Origin: Bolinopsis microptera
Taxonomy: Eukaryota; Ctenophora; Tentaculata; Lobata; Bolinopsidae
Assembly: GCF_026151205.1 (NCBI RefSeq)
Contig: NC_087078.1
Location: forward strand, 14,057,118-14,121,117
Reading direction: 5' to 3'
Length of the DNA stretch: 64,000 nucleotides
Below the pieces are notes generated by a model, which worked only from the letters and a program-made list of their open reading frames with translations, ran no database searches and was not told the origin of the DNA. This document shows, piece by piece, positions 30,518-42,361 of the stretch. Both the position numbers and the translations under genes were made by a program. Each line of letters opens with the position of its first letter. Position 1 is the first letter of the stretch.

Positions 30518-30519
30518 TT

Positions 30520-30570
30520 GACGATGACGTGTTTTAATGACGTCACGTCGTATTTTGATGACGTCACGTC
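30520..30570. repeat. CRE-like repeats directly at the stop of the minus-strand gene
   Basis: gatgacgtg, then aatgacgtcacgtcg, then gatgacgtcacgtc run up to the TGA complement at 30571. They lie in the 3' UTR of the minus-strand gene, in the same orientation as the other CRE clusters. Confidence 0.75.
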
Positions 30571-33500
30571 TCAGATGCTGGCTCCAAAAAACTTGGTGTA
30601 ATTCTCTCTTAGGCTTTGTAAATGGTGTTTGAGCTTTTCATTCTCCGACATCTGGTTTTGTAAATCTCTTTGCAACATCGCTATTCTGCTCCCTGTAGAT
30701 AATAGCTCATTTAAGAATTTGATATAATTGAATTAATTTAAATTAAATTCGACTTGAAACATTTTAAACACAAATTTATTCCTACATTGTTTTAAAACCT
30801 TATTAATCCGAAAATTAGTTAAACAAACAATTAATTTTATTTGCTAAAGAAAATGCTAACAAGTATACTATCCTAGCTATGTGAAACATAAGCGCAACCG
30901 GCAGCAACGTGTAAGTTTTATTATTCAAGTTTAAAGACTATTTACTTAGGTTTATACGATCCCCGAAGCCCAACTATAATAAGGGACCGTGACTTTTATT
31001 TCTCAACACATTCATTACAAGTTTATATATTGATTGTGGTCTCTTTATTTTTCAAGTTGAAATTAAATAAGGTGGCGATGGTAGTAATCAGAAAGTGTAC
31101 TAGTGTGCTTTGAAGGCAGCCACAATTCAGCTCACGAACATTTCCCCTACATTTAGTCCGTGATTGTCTGTTGTAACGGGATCTGATGGACTTTTTGTGC
31201 CTATTTTCACGTGACTTGGTGATGTCAGTTAACTTGGTGACGTCACGTGTCTTAATGACGTCACGTGTTTTAATGACGTCACGTGTTTTAATGACGTCAC
31301 GTGTTTTAATGACGTCACCTCGCGTGCCTCTTAAGCTATGTGACTGTTGGGAGGGTACCCTGGCCACGACTACTCCTGTTGAGTGTTGGTATGTGGGTTA
31401 ATTCCCGTCAATCCTTTGCATTTTATCAAAATAGGGGGTACAAGTCACGTGTAATATCTATCTGCTGGGCCGGAGCAATAACCTTATTCTTTAAATAAAA
31501 GGTTAATGTTAAAAAGTTAATGTTATAATGCTAACAATGTTCCTACCCTTATCATCCTGTGCTATTAGTCGCTGATAACGCCTGTTCTCCTCCGCTATCC
31601 TATCCTTCTCTTTCTCCATACTTTGCAGTCTGGGAATTTCCCTCATTACCTAATTACCAATTAAACATATAATTGGCCTGCTGTGTAGCTGGTAGCAGCG
31701 ACTGTAATAGTCAACTGTATTTTGTCCTGTCACGTACATTATATTTTAAAGCATTTTCTTGTTGCCACAGATCATTCCTTCGTGCAGCTGATGATTGCTT
31801 ACCTATCCTCAAGTAGTGCGGTTTGCTGCTGGGTCGTGATGCTTGCTTCCTTTAGTCCTGCTTTCAGTGCATCGTTCTCCAGCTTCATTGCGTGGATCAT
31901 CGTGTTAACCTGGAGTAAGTGGGGCTGTTGCCATGGTAACAAAATATTTTTAAACTCTGAATAATGAGTATCGCTGTCATTTTTAACACGTATCTTCCAA
32001 GCGGACAAATACAAAACCTGTATATCAAATGATCCAAGAAACTCCTAACAATTTGCTATTTAACAGAACATTTTGTCAATGTTGTTAAATACGTCAAATT
32101 TTCGTGAAAGAATACGACGTATTCGGTTCTAATAAAGAATACGTCGTAATACGCCGGAATACGGTAATTTCTATGGATTGTTAAATACGTCCACGAATAC
32201 GCCATAATACGCCGTAATACGCTGATTTGTCAAAATTAAACATTACAGCTGCGCGCGCGCCACCCTAATCATTGATCATGCATTAAAGGAGTGCAGTTAT
32301 ACATGATAACTTAAATTTGTAATCAAATTTCATGGATAATCGTAACAGGCACGTAGACAGGGGGGGGGGGGCTAGGGGGCGGCAGCCCCCCCGGAAAAAA
32401 TCGAACCCCAGAAAAAAGATAAGCCCCCTAGTCCCCATGGTCGCCTGGTAACTGGGCTGTGTTTATGACTGCAGTCAGTCAAAGATTTGAACTGTGGATT
32501 AGTAAATATCTGTCATAACATCCAAGCAAACATTCTAAGATTCTAGAAGACTTCTATAAATAGTCAATAGTGTCCCCTAGACCGTAGGAAATGTAAAAAT
32601 CTTAAGACGATGAGGCCTGAGTAAGTCGTAAATTCTGTCTGGAAAATGCAGATTGCATTTGTGAAGTTACCAAATTTACGTGAGTACTTGATTCTTTTCA
32701 ATCCCAGTTTATTGCGGTCCTACAAATTTCTTTAATGCCAAATGTCGTCTAAAACACCCTGTTTCGCAAAAGTTTTCCGGGGGGCTGCGCCCCCCTAGCC
32801 CCCCTTGCTCGCTTCGCTCGCTGCGCAGCTGCATTGGACACGTCGGCTCGCTTCGCTCGCCGACAGCCCCCCTCGAAGAAAAATTCTGGCTACGTCCCTG
32901 AATCGTAATACGTCAATTTTCGAGGAGGAATACGTATTCGTATTCCAATACGTATTCCCTCCTAATACGTATTTAACAACCTTGCATTTTGTACAAAATG
33001 TTGCTCAAACCTCGGAGATATCGTTACAAGCGTTAGTCAGGTTAACACCCATGTGAACCTTTCTGTCAGGATACCCAGATACATTAGGTTGGGTTGGAAC
33101 TGACTGCTCTTGTACAGCGTGGTCTGCGTGATGTGATGACGTCGCGTGGTGTTGTGTTGACGTCACGTGGTGTTGTGATGACGTCACGTGTGCAGGAGTA
33201 GAGGATATAATGGGTGTAACTAAGGGTTCAACATTGTAAGCCGGGGTTCGTGGAGAATGGGTAATGTTTTGTAGGGATAGTCTCAGTTTATCACTCTCCA
33301 GAGCTATCCGGAGTGTCTCAGATTCACCCAGTCTCTGTTTGAACTGGTGGCAGAGCTGCTTCATGTCCAATAATTCTAGATCCTGTAGACGTAGTGGGAG
33401 TATTGTAAGATGTGGTTACAATATTATGAGATGCTCCACAGATATCAATGAAAACTGATGTTTTTTGAGGTTCTACAATTTTCACAGTAGTTATTTTGCA

Positions 33501-35657
33501 CATAGATTGCTTTACATTTCCAATGTCAGATGATACTCGATGTATCAGTTAATAAGGCAGAAAGATTTGAAAATAAACTGCCCCCCCTCCCCCCCCCCCC
33601 CCCCCCCGCCCCCCCTTAGCAATAAACCCACCCCATTTGCACCCTAGCATTTAAAACTGACCCTAGACTGCACGTCTCGTTCAAGTCTGTGAATCTTTAG
33701 GTTCCTATCCGCCGTGTCCTCACTAAACGACACTTTCTTAGGACTCCCTGGTCTGAAAACCATATCTGGTTCACAGTATCTGCTCTCCAAGTCTGAGATC
33801 GTATCTAGAGTATCCTCACTATTTCTCTTCTTCTGAGATAATTTCTTGGGAGAGCGCGGTCTGGAAGGGGATGCACGTGGGGTGGGGTCGCGCCGCGCAG
33901 GAGGGGTGTCCCATCTGACCGGGGAAGTGTTAATGCTCTTGTCTTCTCTTCCCCCGTGTACTGGAGACCTGAAGTCGTCCTCTTTGTAAGAGGAAGACAT
34001 GTCCCTTTTCTCTGGAGTTACACACCTGTCCCTCATGTCCTGTCTCATATCTCTTTTCTCCTTCCTCATATCCCTGGGAGAGTTGTTTTCCACCTCCGAA
34101 TCTGGGAGCGTCAGATCATTGAGCTGAGGTCGGGGTGAGACTGGTCTGGGAGAGAGGATCTCCTTGTAGACAGGACCGCTTCTTGTTATTGAGCTATCTC
34201 CTCCGCAAGCTTTCTTTGTAGTCTCGCTAAACAGTATATCCTTGAGAATCCCCCTCTCAATATTACTAGCATCCAGCAGTGCTTCATTCCTCCTAGCTTC
34301 CCATACGTTCTCCCTTGTGCGCTCCTTCTCCTTTGCTTTAGAAGACACGTGTTCAGCCCGCTCCTTCATTTTAGGACTAGGAGACCCAGCCCGCTCCTTC
34401 ATTTTAGAAGGTTTGTCAGGAGAGTTGGCTCTGCGTTCTTCTATCATCTCTTTAATAGCAGCCTGACGTTGGACGGTTGACGCGGTCTCTTTAATGGGGG
34501 AACAGTAAGGTTTATCCCTGCAATTATTAATATTACTTATAAATCAGAAATTTGTTATAGGATTAACATAACCAAGAAAGGCTCAGTTAAATGTGGTTCT
34601 GAACATCTTAACGATGTTGTTTTCAGCCGAATCAGTATGATTGTTGCTGTTATTAACTACCTGTGTTTAGTGTAATCTATCTCCTCGTTCTCTGGACTGG
34701 TAAAGTATCTTGGAGACTTCAGGTCCAGTTTGCTAGCAGGTGTAGCAAGGTCCAGCTTCTTAACTGCACTACATTTCTGTGGACTAAGGTCTCGGGGCTT
34801 CTTACTCGTTTTACTGCTGCCGCTTTTCGGAGACTTGTGAGTCTGAGGAGGGGAAGGTGAGGACAAAGGAGGAGGAGGTGAGAACGGCAAATAAACTCGG
34901 TATTGGCAGAATAGTGTGTTTAAAACAGTTCTCTGTATTTTTATGGGTTATTCACGTTGTTTAAGACAGCAAGGTCCTTAGTTCTGGTCCTTATCTGTTT
35001 AGTGTTCAGAAATTTGCTGTGTTACCTGTTAATGTTGGCGGATGGCAACCCCTACATTATTATGGGATATTTGTTACCCTAGTAAGTGATAAGCCGCCAG
35101 ATAATCCATGTTTATTGTTTACCTGTTAATGTTGGCGGATGGCAACCCCTACATTATTATGGGATATTTGTTACCCTAGTAAGTGATAAGCCGCCAGATA
35201 ATCCATGTTTATTGTTTAACCGTCTATTTGAAACCTTTTGAAACAGCAACTTCTCATATGTTTCCAGAACATCACTCATTTAAAAAGCTAAAACTTGTTG
35301 TCTTTAAAATCCTGGCATTACAGTTTGTTACCCTGGAAACACCTTCATAAAAGTTTCAGTTTGATGGTTTATTGTCCTGGCAACTCATTCATTGTGATTT
35401 GTAACCCTGGAAACCCCTTCATAACATAGTTTAACAGTTTGCTAACTAAACGTGTATCTAAACGTGTAATTCGCTGCTTTAGACTTAAGTTGACTGTTAA
35501 TTAAATTTAAACTTGGGTAATGGGTATCAGTTTACAGTATTAGTTTACGATATCATTAATGAACAATATATTTTACCTTGTTCGTACTAGAGTAAGATTT
35601 CCTCTTGTTGTGAGGAGAGTGAAGAAGTGAGGAGTATTGGGACAGCGCTCCTGTCAT
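30571..35657 (-). CDS. Ser/Pro/Arg-rich coiled-coil protein, 7 exons, family unknown
   Basis: Assembled from the sequence. Exons in coding order: 35657-35577, 34842-34661, 34517-33662, 33382-33011, 31909-31803, 31641-31547, 30692-30571. They sum to 1815 nt (604 residues plus stop), all introns are GT-AG and phases agree. The start is the ATG of MTGALSQYSSLLHSP. Residues 28-370 are basic and rich in SP and RSP (SPKSGSSK, SPRPVSPRPQ, SPSRPRSPKKLS), apparently disordered with many possible kinase sites. A heptad-like coil covers about 359-410 (NLKIHRLERDV to ALESDKLRLSL). A His/Ser/Thr-rich stretch at about 440-460 is encoded by a CRE minisatellite. The C-terminal 110 residues form a second coil ending KLKHHLQSLRENYTKFFGASI. 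The make-up suits a centrosomal or microtubule-associated protein, but I recognise no family. The acceptor of exon 6 (taatgag) is weak. Confidence 0.72.
31228..31320. repeat. CRE/E-box minisatellite in the last intron of the minus-strand gene
   Basis: About five units of AATGACGTCACGTGTTTT at 18-bp spacing join the CRE palindrome TGACGTCA to the E-box CACGTG. The frames opened by it (KTRDVIKTRD, RVLMTSRVLM) are artefacts. Confidence 0.9.
32082..32985. mobile_element. MITE with ATACGTATT-rich ends, split by a hAT-like element
   Basis: The left part begins near 32082 with TTGTTAAATACGTCAAATTT and the right part ends near 32983 with TACGTATTTAACAA, an inverted terminal pair. Both halves are full of taatacg and gaatacg words. 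It occupies intron 4 of the minus-strand gene. Confidence 0.65.
32338..32908. mobile_element. Non-autonomous hAT-like element, 8-bp target duplication AATCGTAA
   Basis: The core at 32346-32900 starts CAGGCACGTAGACAGG and ends CTGGCTACGTCCCTG; the inverted ends match at 13 of 15 positions (consensus CAGGGACGTAGCCAG). AATCGTAA flanks both sides exactly. GC-rich subterminal inverted blocks (ggggggctag..gcagcccccc and gggggctgcgcccccctagcc) are typical. There is no transposase. Confidence 0.9.
33128..33195. repeat. CRE minisatellite inside coding exon 4 of the minus-strand gene
   Basis: Three units of TGACGTCACGTGGTGTTGTG-like sequence (one with gacgtcgcg) lie in frame and, read on the minus strand, encode HVTSSQHHVTSTQHHATSS. 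The 21-bp spacing preserves the reading frame. Confidence 0.88.
33582..33618. repeat. Poly-C tract
   Basis: About 35 nearly uninterrupted C on the plus strand (G on the transcribed minus-strand RNA), 44 bp past the donor of exon 3 of the minus-strand gene. Its length is prone to assembly error. Confidence 0.9.
35021..35215. repeat. 97-bp tandem duplication
   Basis: GTTGGCGGATGGCAACCCCT through aatccatgtttattgttt occurs twice, head to tail, at 97-bp spacing. It lies in intron 1 of the minus-strand gene. The copies are essentially identical, so the event is recent. Confidence 0.95.
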
Positions 35658-36412
35658 AGCCTTCTCTTATAAGTTATAATTTATGTTATAATAATTAATC
35701 TGTAATTTAAATTTTATCCTACTGTTACCAAACGATTTATTATCAGTTATCGATCGAAGGCATCTTTTGTAAATCAGTAGTGATTCTAAATTTTAAAATC
35801 AAATTTCCCACGTTTTAAGTGCTGTATAAATATAAATAGAAACAGAGAGTAAGTGTGACTTGAACTGAACTAGATCTGAAAGCTTGTTAAAATAACAGCG
35901 ACAGCCTCACTATAGTGTGCTAATCAGACTTCTACACTAGTTAGGCACTGTACAGACAAGGTACGGACTATTGTAGGGTAGCAGGTAGTTACTAACTACA
36001 CGATCAAATGGCATGACAACTTGTTTATCTCAATATCTCGTTACGTACTGAAGAAGGTTATTTGACCCCCGCTAAATAACCACTTTCTGACCTACTAGCT
36101 ACCTACATACTGCTCATGTAATGTGTGATAACTTCTATTTCAGATTGGGTCTGTATTTTTTAACATTATGGTCCAGTGTTTTAATACTGAAATATTACCC
36201 ACGGATGAATACTAGTAGCCCTTATATAGCCTATAACATATCGACCAGGTTTCAATAGACTGACTGTTATAGAATTGAATTGTTTTGAACTTCCATCACC
36301 ACCTGTGCCAGGACTAACAGACTTTATCTCCTTATCCCTGAACATATGAACAACATAATATCTCAAGAGAAGGTTTGCAAGTATAAACAGTTTCTTTGAG
36401 CTATTAAATGTG

Positions 36413-36462
36413 TTTAAAAAAGCTAGATTGTACTATATATAGTACAATCTAGCTTTTTTAAA
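36413..36462. repeat. Perfect 50-bp palindrome
   Basis: The arms TTTAAAAAAGCTAGATTGTA.. and the exact reverse complement meet at CTATA/TATAG (centre 36437/36438) with no spacer. It lies about 760 bp upstream of the ATG of the minus-strand gene. Confidence 0.97.
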
Positions 36463-37366
36463 AACATTAATATATTAACGTTAACGCACGCACGTTTCAC
36501 ATGCGTTTTTACATAAGCAGCAATATTTAAAAGTAGCAACGTTCAACAACACACACAACATCAACAACACTCTCCAGTTAAATTATTGCTCTTCAATTTA
36601 AAGCTTGAGCAGGGTTGGAGGAGCGGGATAATCCAATGCTTGTTTGTGTTCAGCTGAATGAGCTCTTCTAAATTGGCCATCATGACAACTGCACGACAAG
36701 TGCACTAGAAAGTTCAGTTACATGAAGTTTAATCTTCATTATACTCATGTAATCTTTATTATATCATAATGGATTAAGTATTACTTGTAACTTGGAAAAT
36801 GTAAAGTATTGAGCAGTGTGCCGTCAAATGGATTTAGTTATGAAGGTTACTATTCTCGCGGGAGGAGAGATTAGAGAACCTTATTTTCCTATTAGTTAAG
36901 GTGACAAACCGGGTACATACTTACAAGGAATATGCCACCCTTTCATAATGGTTTGTGTTTGGCAACAATAAAGATCTCTGTCCCAAAGCTTTGTCTCCTG
37001 CCTAGATAATAGTAGCCCATTTTAACTAAATCTACAAATCTACGAATTGCAAACGTTGCTTTGTGTGAGAGTAAGACATGAAGTTAACTGTGGAGATATT
37101 TGTATCGGTCAGCAGCAAGCCCAGTCTTGCTCATTATCCCTGCTTAGCTGTGAGCTGTTCAGTTAATGTCAGTGTCAAATAAGTAGGAAAACACAAATCA
37201 CTTGCGAGCGTATCAAACCTACAAGCGGAACTGTTGAACTGGTGAACTGTTGAACTGTTGAACTGGTGAACTGTTGAACTGCAGTTATAGTTAAATCAAG
37301 TTCGAGTGGACCTACTAATCCTTGAGCACTTTCGTAGCACATCACACGAAGTTACAAAGGGGAAAC
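36463..37366. other. AT-rich intergenic DNA with small repeats
   Basis: No gene seen. A 9-bp repeat (gttgaactg and gtgaactg) covers about 37228-37280. AATAAAG occurs at about 36967 without an associated frame. Confidence 0.5.
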
Positions 37367-37510
37367 AAAGTCTGTAATTTGTTATTTGCTAAATAAAGTT
37401 TGTAATTTGTTATTTGCTAAATAAAGTTTGTAATTTGTTATTTGCTAAATAAAGTTTGTAATTTGTTATTTTCTAAATAAAGTTTGTAATTTGTTATGTT
37501 CTAAATAAAT
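37367..37510. repeat. 28-bp tandem repeat, about 5 copies
   Basis: The unit begins GTTATTTGCTAAATAAAGTT (37381, 37409 and on), with late copies changed to ttatttt and ttatgtt. Each unit carries AATAAAG, so any plus-strand transcript here would meet serial poly(A)-like signals. Confidence 0.92.
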
Positions 37511-37759
37511 GTTGTTATATGCTTATATTACTTATTTCTACTAATCTCGGTGAATGTAAAGATAAACATTATACCTGATATAATGCTAGCAAATTGAATG
37601 TGAGGATAATAGCATCACTAATAAATATAACAAACAAGCCACTGCTGAAAACAGTAAGCCACTGCTGAAAACAGTAAGCTACCAAGTACCGTTCCTTAGT
37701 GGGGGTCCTACACAACATACAACAAGCTTTAATAAAGGACCATCATAACGGAAGTGCAG

Positions 37760-37905
37760 TGAGGGGGCCTGAATCGCTCTGATTGGTTGGTTTGTGTCAC
37801 GTGACAGGAATACAGCCCTCTGATTGGTTAGTGAGAGGAATTACAGGGGGCTGCTTTACTCAGTGATTATAGGGTATTGTACCAGCTCTCTTACTAATGT
37901 ATACA
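37760..37905 (+). promoter_or_regulatory. CCAAT/E-box promoter-like module
   Basis: Two inverted CCAAT boxes (CTCTGATTGGTT) flank GTCACGTGAC, followed by GTATACATAAG near 37898. GCACGTGC words recur downstream to 38030. No coding frame follows within 2 kb; the next structure is a 15-bp tandem repeat. Confidence 0.4.
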
Positions 37906-38276
37906 TAAGAGGCCCTGCGTGGTTCCAATTACGGTACTTTTCTCTTCTCAGTTGAGTGTTTACATGCACGTGCAATGTGCATTTCAGTCTAACATGTGCA
38001 CGTGCAATTTGTTGTTTTACGTGCACATTAACCATCTTCTCTTACATCATCAGATACATAATCAACTAATTACTCAACAAATTCCCCTATATAGTTTAGA
38101 TTTACAAATCACAATACTATAATACAGAGACAATGTCATATCATGCAGCATCCTAATACAATCTCTTAGATAACCGAGTAACTGTTCGTTAGTGGAAATT
38201 GCTTAAATGATACAAATATTTTATAATATGTTATAAGAGCTTAACAAACTGTATATATAGCTGTCGTAAGTTGGTT

Positions 38277-38757
38277 TAAGTCTGACCCCTGTAAGTCTGA
38301 CCTCTGTAAGTCTGACCTCTGGAAGTCTGACCTCTGTTAGTCTGACCCCTGTAAGTTTGACCTCTGTAAGTCTGACCCCTGTTAGTCTGACCCCTGTAAG
38401 TCTGACCTCTGTAAGTTTGACCTCTGTAAGTCTGACCTCTGTTAGTCTGACCTCTGTTAGTCTGACCTCTGTAAGTCTGACCCCTGTTAGTCTGACCCCT
38501 GTTAGTCTGACCTCTGTTGGTCTGACCCCTGTTAGTCTGACCCCTGTTAGTCTGACCTCTGTTAGTCTGACCTCTGTTAGTCTGACCCCTGTTAGTCTGA
38601 CCCCTGTTAGTCTGACCTCTGTTAGTCTGACCTCTGTAGTCTGACCCCTGTTAGTCTGACCCCTGTTAGTCTGACCCCTGTTAGTCTGACCTCTGTTAGT
38701 CTGACCTCTGTAGTCTGTAAGTATGACCTCTGTAAGTCTGACCTCTGTAAGTCTGTA
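38277..38757. repeat. 15-bp tandem repeat, about 32 copies
   Basis: The unit is GTTAGTCTGACCYCT, with alternating CCC/CTC and GTTAG/GTAAG variants. The 95-codon frame (SLTPVSLTS) is an artefact of a period divisible by three. Confidence 0.95.
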
Positions 38758-39640
38758 CTATTATTATATGTGTACGTGTGTTGTCTGTGGGCACCCTATC
38801 AACACCAGTTTTTCAGTTCTATAGCACAGTTAAGTGTGAAACTTTCGGAAGTCTGTTCTACTTTATTTGATATGAGTTGTAACCCAAACTGTAAAATATT
38901 TGATTGTTGTTTTGGCCTCAAATTTTAATTTCTTTTTGAAACTTGTAATTCAAAACTTGTACTATAATAACTTATAATTTGTTTGGTAATTTGTAATTAT
39001 TTTTGTTGGAATCTAGAAGCTAGACAAGTTCTACACTCTACAGCCAACAAAAACCTAAATTTCACAACTTCCATCGTTCTTCTCATATACCTCCCTATTT
39101 CCCTATACAAATTCTAAGTAAGAAAATGTTAAAAATTCAAGCATTCTTCATGCTTCCTTAGCCCACTGTTAAAAGTATGTATCATCTGACCTCTAGTACC
39201 GGGTTATTCCGCCCCTTAACGTGTTTGTCCCTGGTTATTTCTACCGTTCATCTTATATTGCCGGGTAATTTCACCCCTTTATTTTCTGGACCAGGCTTAT
39301 TTCACATTGTTAAAAATGTATATACAGAACACAAGCTTATCAGGACAACACTGAACATGATAAGCGGTGTTCATCATCTCCTTTTAGACGAGGGAAGTCA
39401 TATCAGTTCCTAATATTACAATATCTTAAACCTTTTTACTAATTATTTACTAATGATATAATCAGTTTAAACAACTGTGGCCTATATTTAACGTATGCAG
39501 CCTCCTGAGCTTTTGCAGCCTATGCTTGGCCACGTACGTTACTTTAGTACCGGTTTATTTCACCTCATACCTGGTTATTTCACCCTTATTATTCGTCTCG
39601 TACCTTTTAATTCACCACTTTTTTTGTCTATTAACAGATC
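38758..39640. other. Intergenic DNA, early degenerate repeat units
   Basis: AT-rich to about 39150. From 39180 on there are scattered, diverged units of the ggttatttcaccc family that becomes a regular array downstream. No gene seen. Confidence 0.5.
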
Positions 39641-40150
39641 ATTTCACGCCTAAATCTGCTTGTACGGGTTATTTTATCCTTAAATTTGCTAGTACCAGGT
39701 CATTTCACCCCTTAATCTGCTAGTACCAGGTCATTTCACCCCTAAATCTGCTAGTACCAGGTCATTTCACCCCTTAATCTTCTAGTATCAGGTCATATCA
39801 CCCCATAATCTGCGAGTACCAGGTCATTTCACCCCATAATCTGCTAGTACCAGGTCATTTCACCCCTTAATCTTCTAGTACCCGGTCATTTCACCCCATA
39901 ATCTGCTAGTACCCGGTCATTTCGCCCCTTAATCTGCTAGTACCAGGTCATTTCACCCCTTAATCTTTATACGAGGAGGGTCATTTAATCCCTTTATCCT
40001 TTGACCTCTAGTACCGGGTTATTCCGCCCCCTAATGTTCTTGTCCCTAGCTATTTCTCCCTCTAATTGTATATTGCCGTGTTATTTCACCCCTTTATCTT
40101 CTAGGCCAGGCTTATTTCACCCCTTTATCTTCTAGGCCAGGGTTATTTCA
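39640..40150. repeat. 31-bp tandem repeat, pyrimidine-rich
   Basis: The unit CTAGTACCAGGTCATTTCAC followed by cccttaatctg repeats at 31 bp (39691, 39722 and on). It is regular to 39970, then degenerate to 40150. Confidence 0.88.
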
Positions 40151-40279
40151 CTCCTAAATCGTATCTCTGCTAGTCACATTCCTAATTGGGTTATTTAGGA
40201 CACACTTCACTTTGGTCGAGAGTTTCACTCAAGTGCGTGTGTTTAAAAATACTAACCGTTTACATTGCTGGTGCGGTGG

Positions 40280-40600
40280 AAATTGACCTGTCCATTGGTC
40301 TCAACCAGTCCACGTGACCCATGTTTGGCCTGCTATTGGTCATACGCCTCCGCTCCGGTCTTCTTATTCCTACACGGATTTGCTAATAAAGTAAATTAAT
40401 CTGCCCACGTGCGGTGCGCGTGGGTTGATGCCTGCTTTAGCGGGCTGTGTCACGTGTCCAGCTGTTTTGTTCTCACTGGTCGGGTAGAGCACGTGACGCT
40501 AGCTGATTGGTGGGAATGTGCACGTGGCATGCAATCAGCTTGCAATGCTATTCTCATCATCCTATATACATTTACACTCGAGCTGCCTGTCTACCTGTTC
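40280..40600 (+). promoter_or_regulatory. E-box/CCAAT/TATA promoter-like module
   Basis: Five CACGTG boxes (near 40310, 40405, 40451, 40490, 40520) alternate with CCAAT boxes (tccattggtc, ctattggtc, ctgattggtgg). A CCTATATACA TATA-like word follows near 40560. Two more CACGTG lie at about 40718 and 40807. No coding exon follows. Confidence 0.4.
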
Positions 40601-40879
40601 TAACACGTTGTGTCGTGCCAGTGTCTTTGCTCCCAACACCTTTCCCTCTGTCAACCCCAGTAGTCCCACATTCCCGCCAGGAGAAGGCGGGGTTAGCCAC
40701 AGGGCCCTCTCTCTCCTTATCACGTGGGGTTAGCCACAGGGCCCTCTCTCTCCTGCACAGGGCCCTCTCTCTCCTTGGCCTTATCACAGGGCCCTCTCTC
40801 TCCTTATCACGTGCTTTGTAGATCGTAGTGGCACTGCGAGTGTGGAAACAACATAGAACAACACTGTTCTTAATCTTAT

Positions 40880-41905
40880 TTTGGAGTCTCACCTTAATCT
40901 CTAGTACCAGTCATTCACCAGGAGAAAGGCTCCTATACCAGGTCTTCCTCCCCCTTAATCGAGATCAGGGTAATGAGCCCCTTCCAGCTCCCTCCAGTCA
41001 TCATCAAGGGGCAGTTGCACCCTATCTCTAGTCCAGTCTTTCCCCCCTTAACTTCTGGAGTGAGACGGGGTCATTCATCCCCCATAATCTGCATCATATC
41101 CAGGGTCATTGCCTTAAGCTGCCAGTACCCAGTCTCCCCTCCTCACTTATAGAGGGAAGGGTCCATTTAATCCCTTTATCCTTACCTCTAGTACAGGGTA
41201 GTTCGCCGGTAATGTTTGTCCTACTAGTTTCTCCCTCTATTATATGCGTGTTAGTTCACCCGTGATTGTAGGGCCAGTCTTATTTCACCCCTTCACTTCT
41301 AGCCAGGTAGTAGTCTAAATCGGTCTCTCTCCAGCATTCCTATCGGTTATTTAGGACAGTTCATTGGGAGGGGGTTCACTCCAGTCCCCTCCTCATCTAT
41401 CAGAGGGGAGGGAGGGCTCAATTACCATACCCTTTACATCTGGTGCGTGGAATGGAGGGCCAAGTTGGTCTCCAGTCTCCAGTTCCCCCCATCGTTCGGC
41501 GCTATGGTAGTACGGCCTCCGCTCCGTCTTCCTATTCCTACACGGATTGCTAATAAAGTAAGAAGGCTGCGACGGGGGCTGCCTGTCAGATGCCTGCTTC
41601 TAGCAGGTGAGTAGGGTCAGCTGGTTGTTCTACTGTCTAAGCCGTACCTGCTGATTGGGGGAGTGGCGAGGGCTCATCTCAGTTCCCATCTCTATTCGGG
41701 ATAGGGGATGGCCTATACATTTCATCACTGCCCTGTCACTGTCAGAGAGTGGTGTGAGTGTCTTTGCTCCATCCCATTTCCCTCTTCAACCCCATATCAC
41801 ATTGCAGGAGGAAGGCGGGGTTAGCCACAGGCCCTCCCTCTCCTATCAGTGTTAGCAAGGGAGGCCCGTTGCACAGGGCCTCTCTGGTATGAATTTCATC
41901 TTCGA
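40880..41905. repeat. Diverged, indel-rich second copy of 39.9-40.8 kb
   Basis: The order of landmarks is the same as upstream: ggttatttaggaca, a gcctccgctccg block, ctacacggat.tgctaataaagta, gtgtctttgctcc, then ggcggggttagccacagg. The second copy has many short deletions and substitutions and no CACGTG at all. It is either an old decayed duplication or a noisy assembly patch. Confidence 0.8.
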
Positions 41906-42361
41906 TGTGCTCTTGGAGATGTTCCGGAGTCTAATTTACATAATACCTCCATCATATCAGAGGGAGGAGGGGAGAGGGGCTCCACTCTCCGCCCATATTG
42001 GGGTTCTCCCTGATACTTCACACTTGTTGTTATTGCTGAGCCAGGCTCTAAAGGAATGCGCTAAAGCTGCTGCTACCAGATTGCTGACAACACCAATCAT
42101 CAAGTGTGATCCGCTGTTGAAGTAGACTCGCTGTTAAAGTAGGTTTATTTTTGGTTTTTTAAGCTGGTGTATGAGTTCATTTTCATTTTATAATGTGAGG
42201 TTGTTAAGTAACAGGTATTATGCTTAATTTCTGTGTTATATTCCCTTCTGGATATTGGTTATTCTTTGGGAATAATTTTTTAACGTCAAAAAATTACGGT
42301 TAGGTGCTTAAGGCCCCTTGTGGTGATTAAGGTTTTAACTACTTGAGGTAATTCGAGGTAC

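Noticed and set aside
41889-42125. 78-codon frame ending LSQALKECAKAAATRLLTTP and a short tail
   Set aside because: The tail looks somewhat protein-like, but there is no partner exon, clear acceptor or known family, and its 5' half lies in the indel-rich duplicate.
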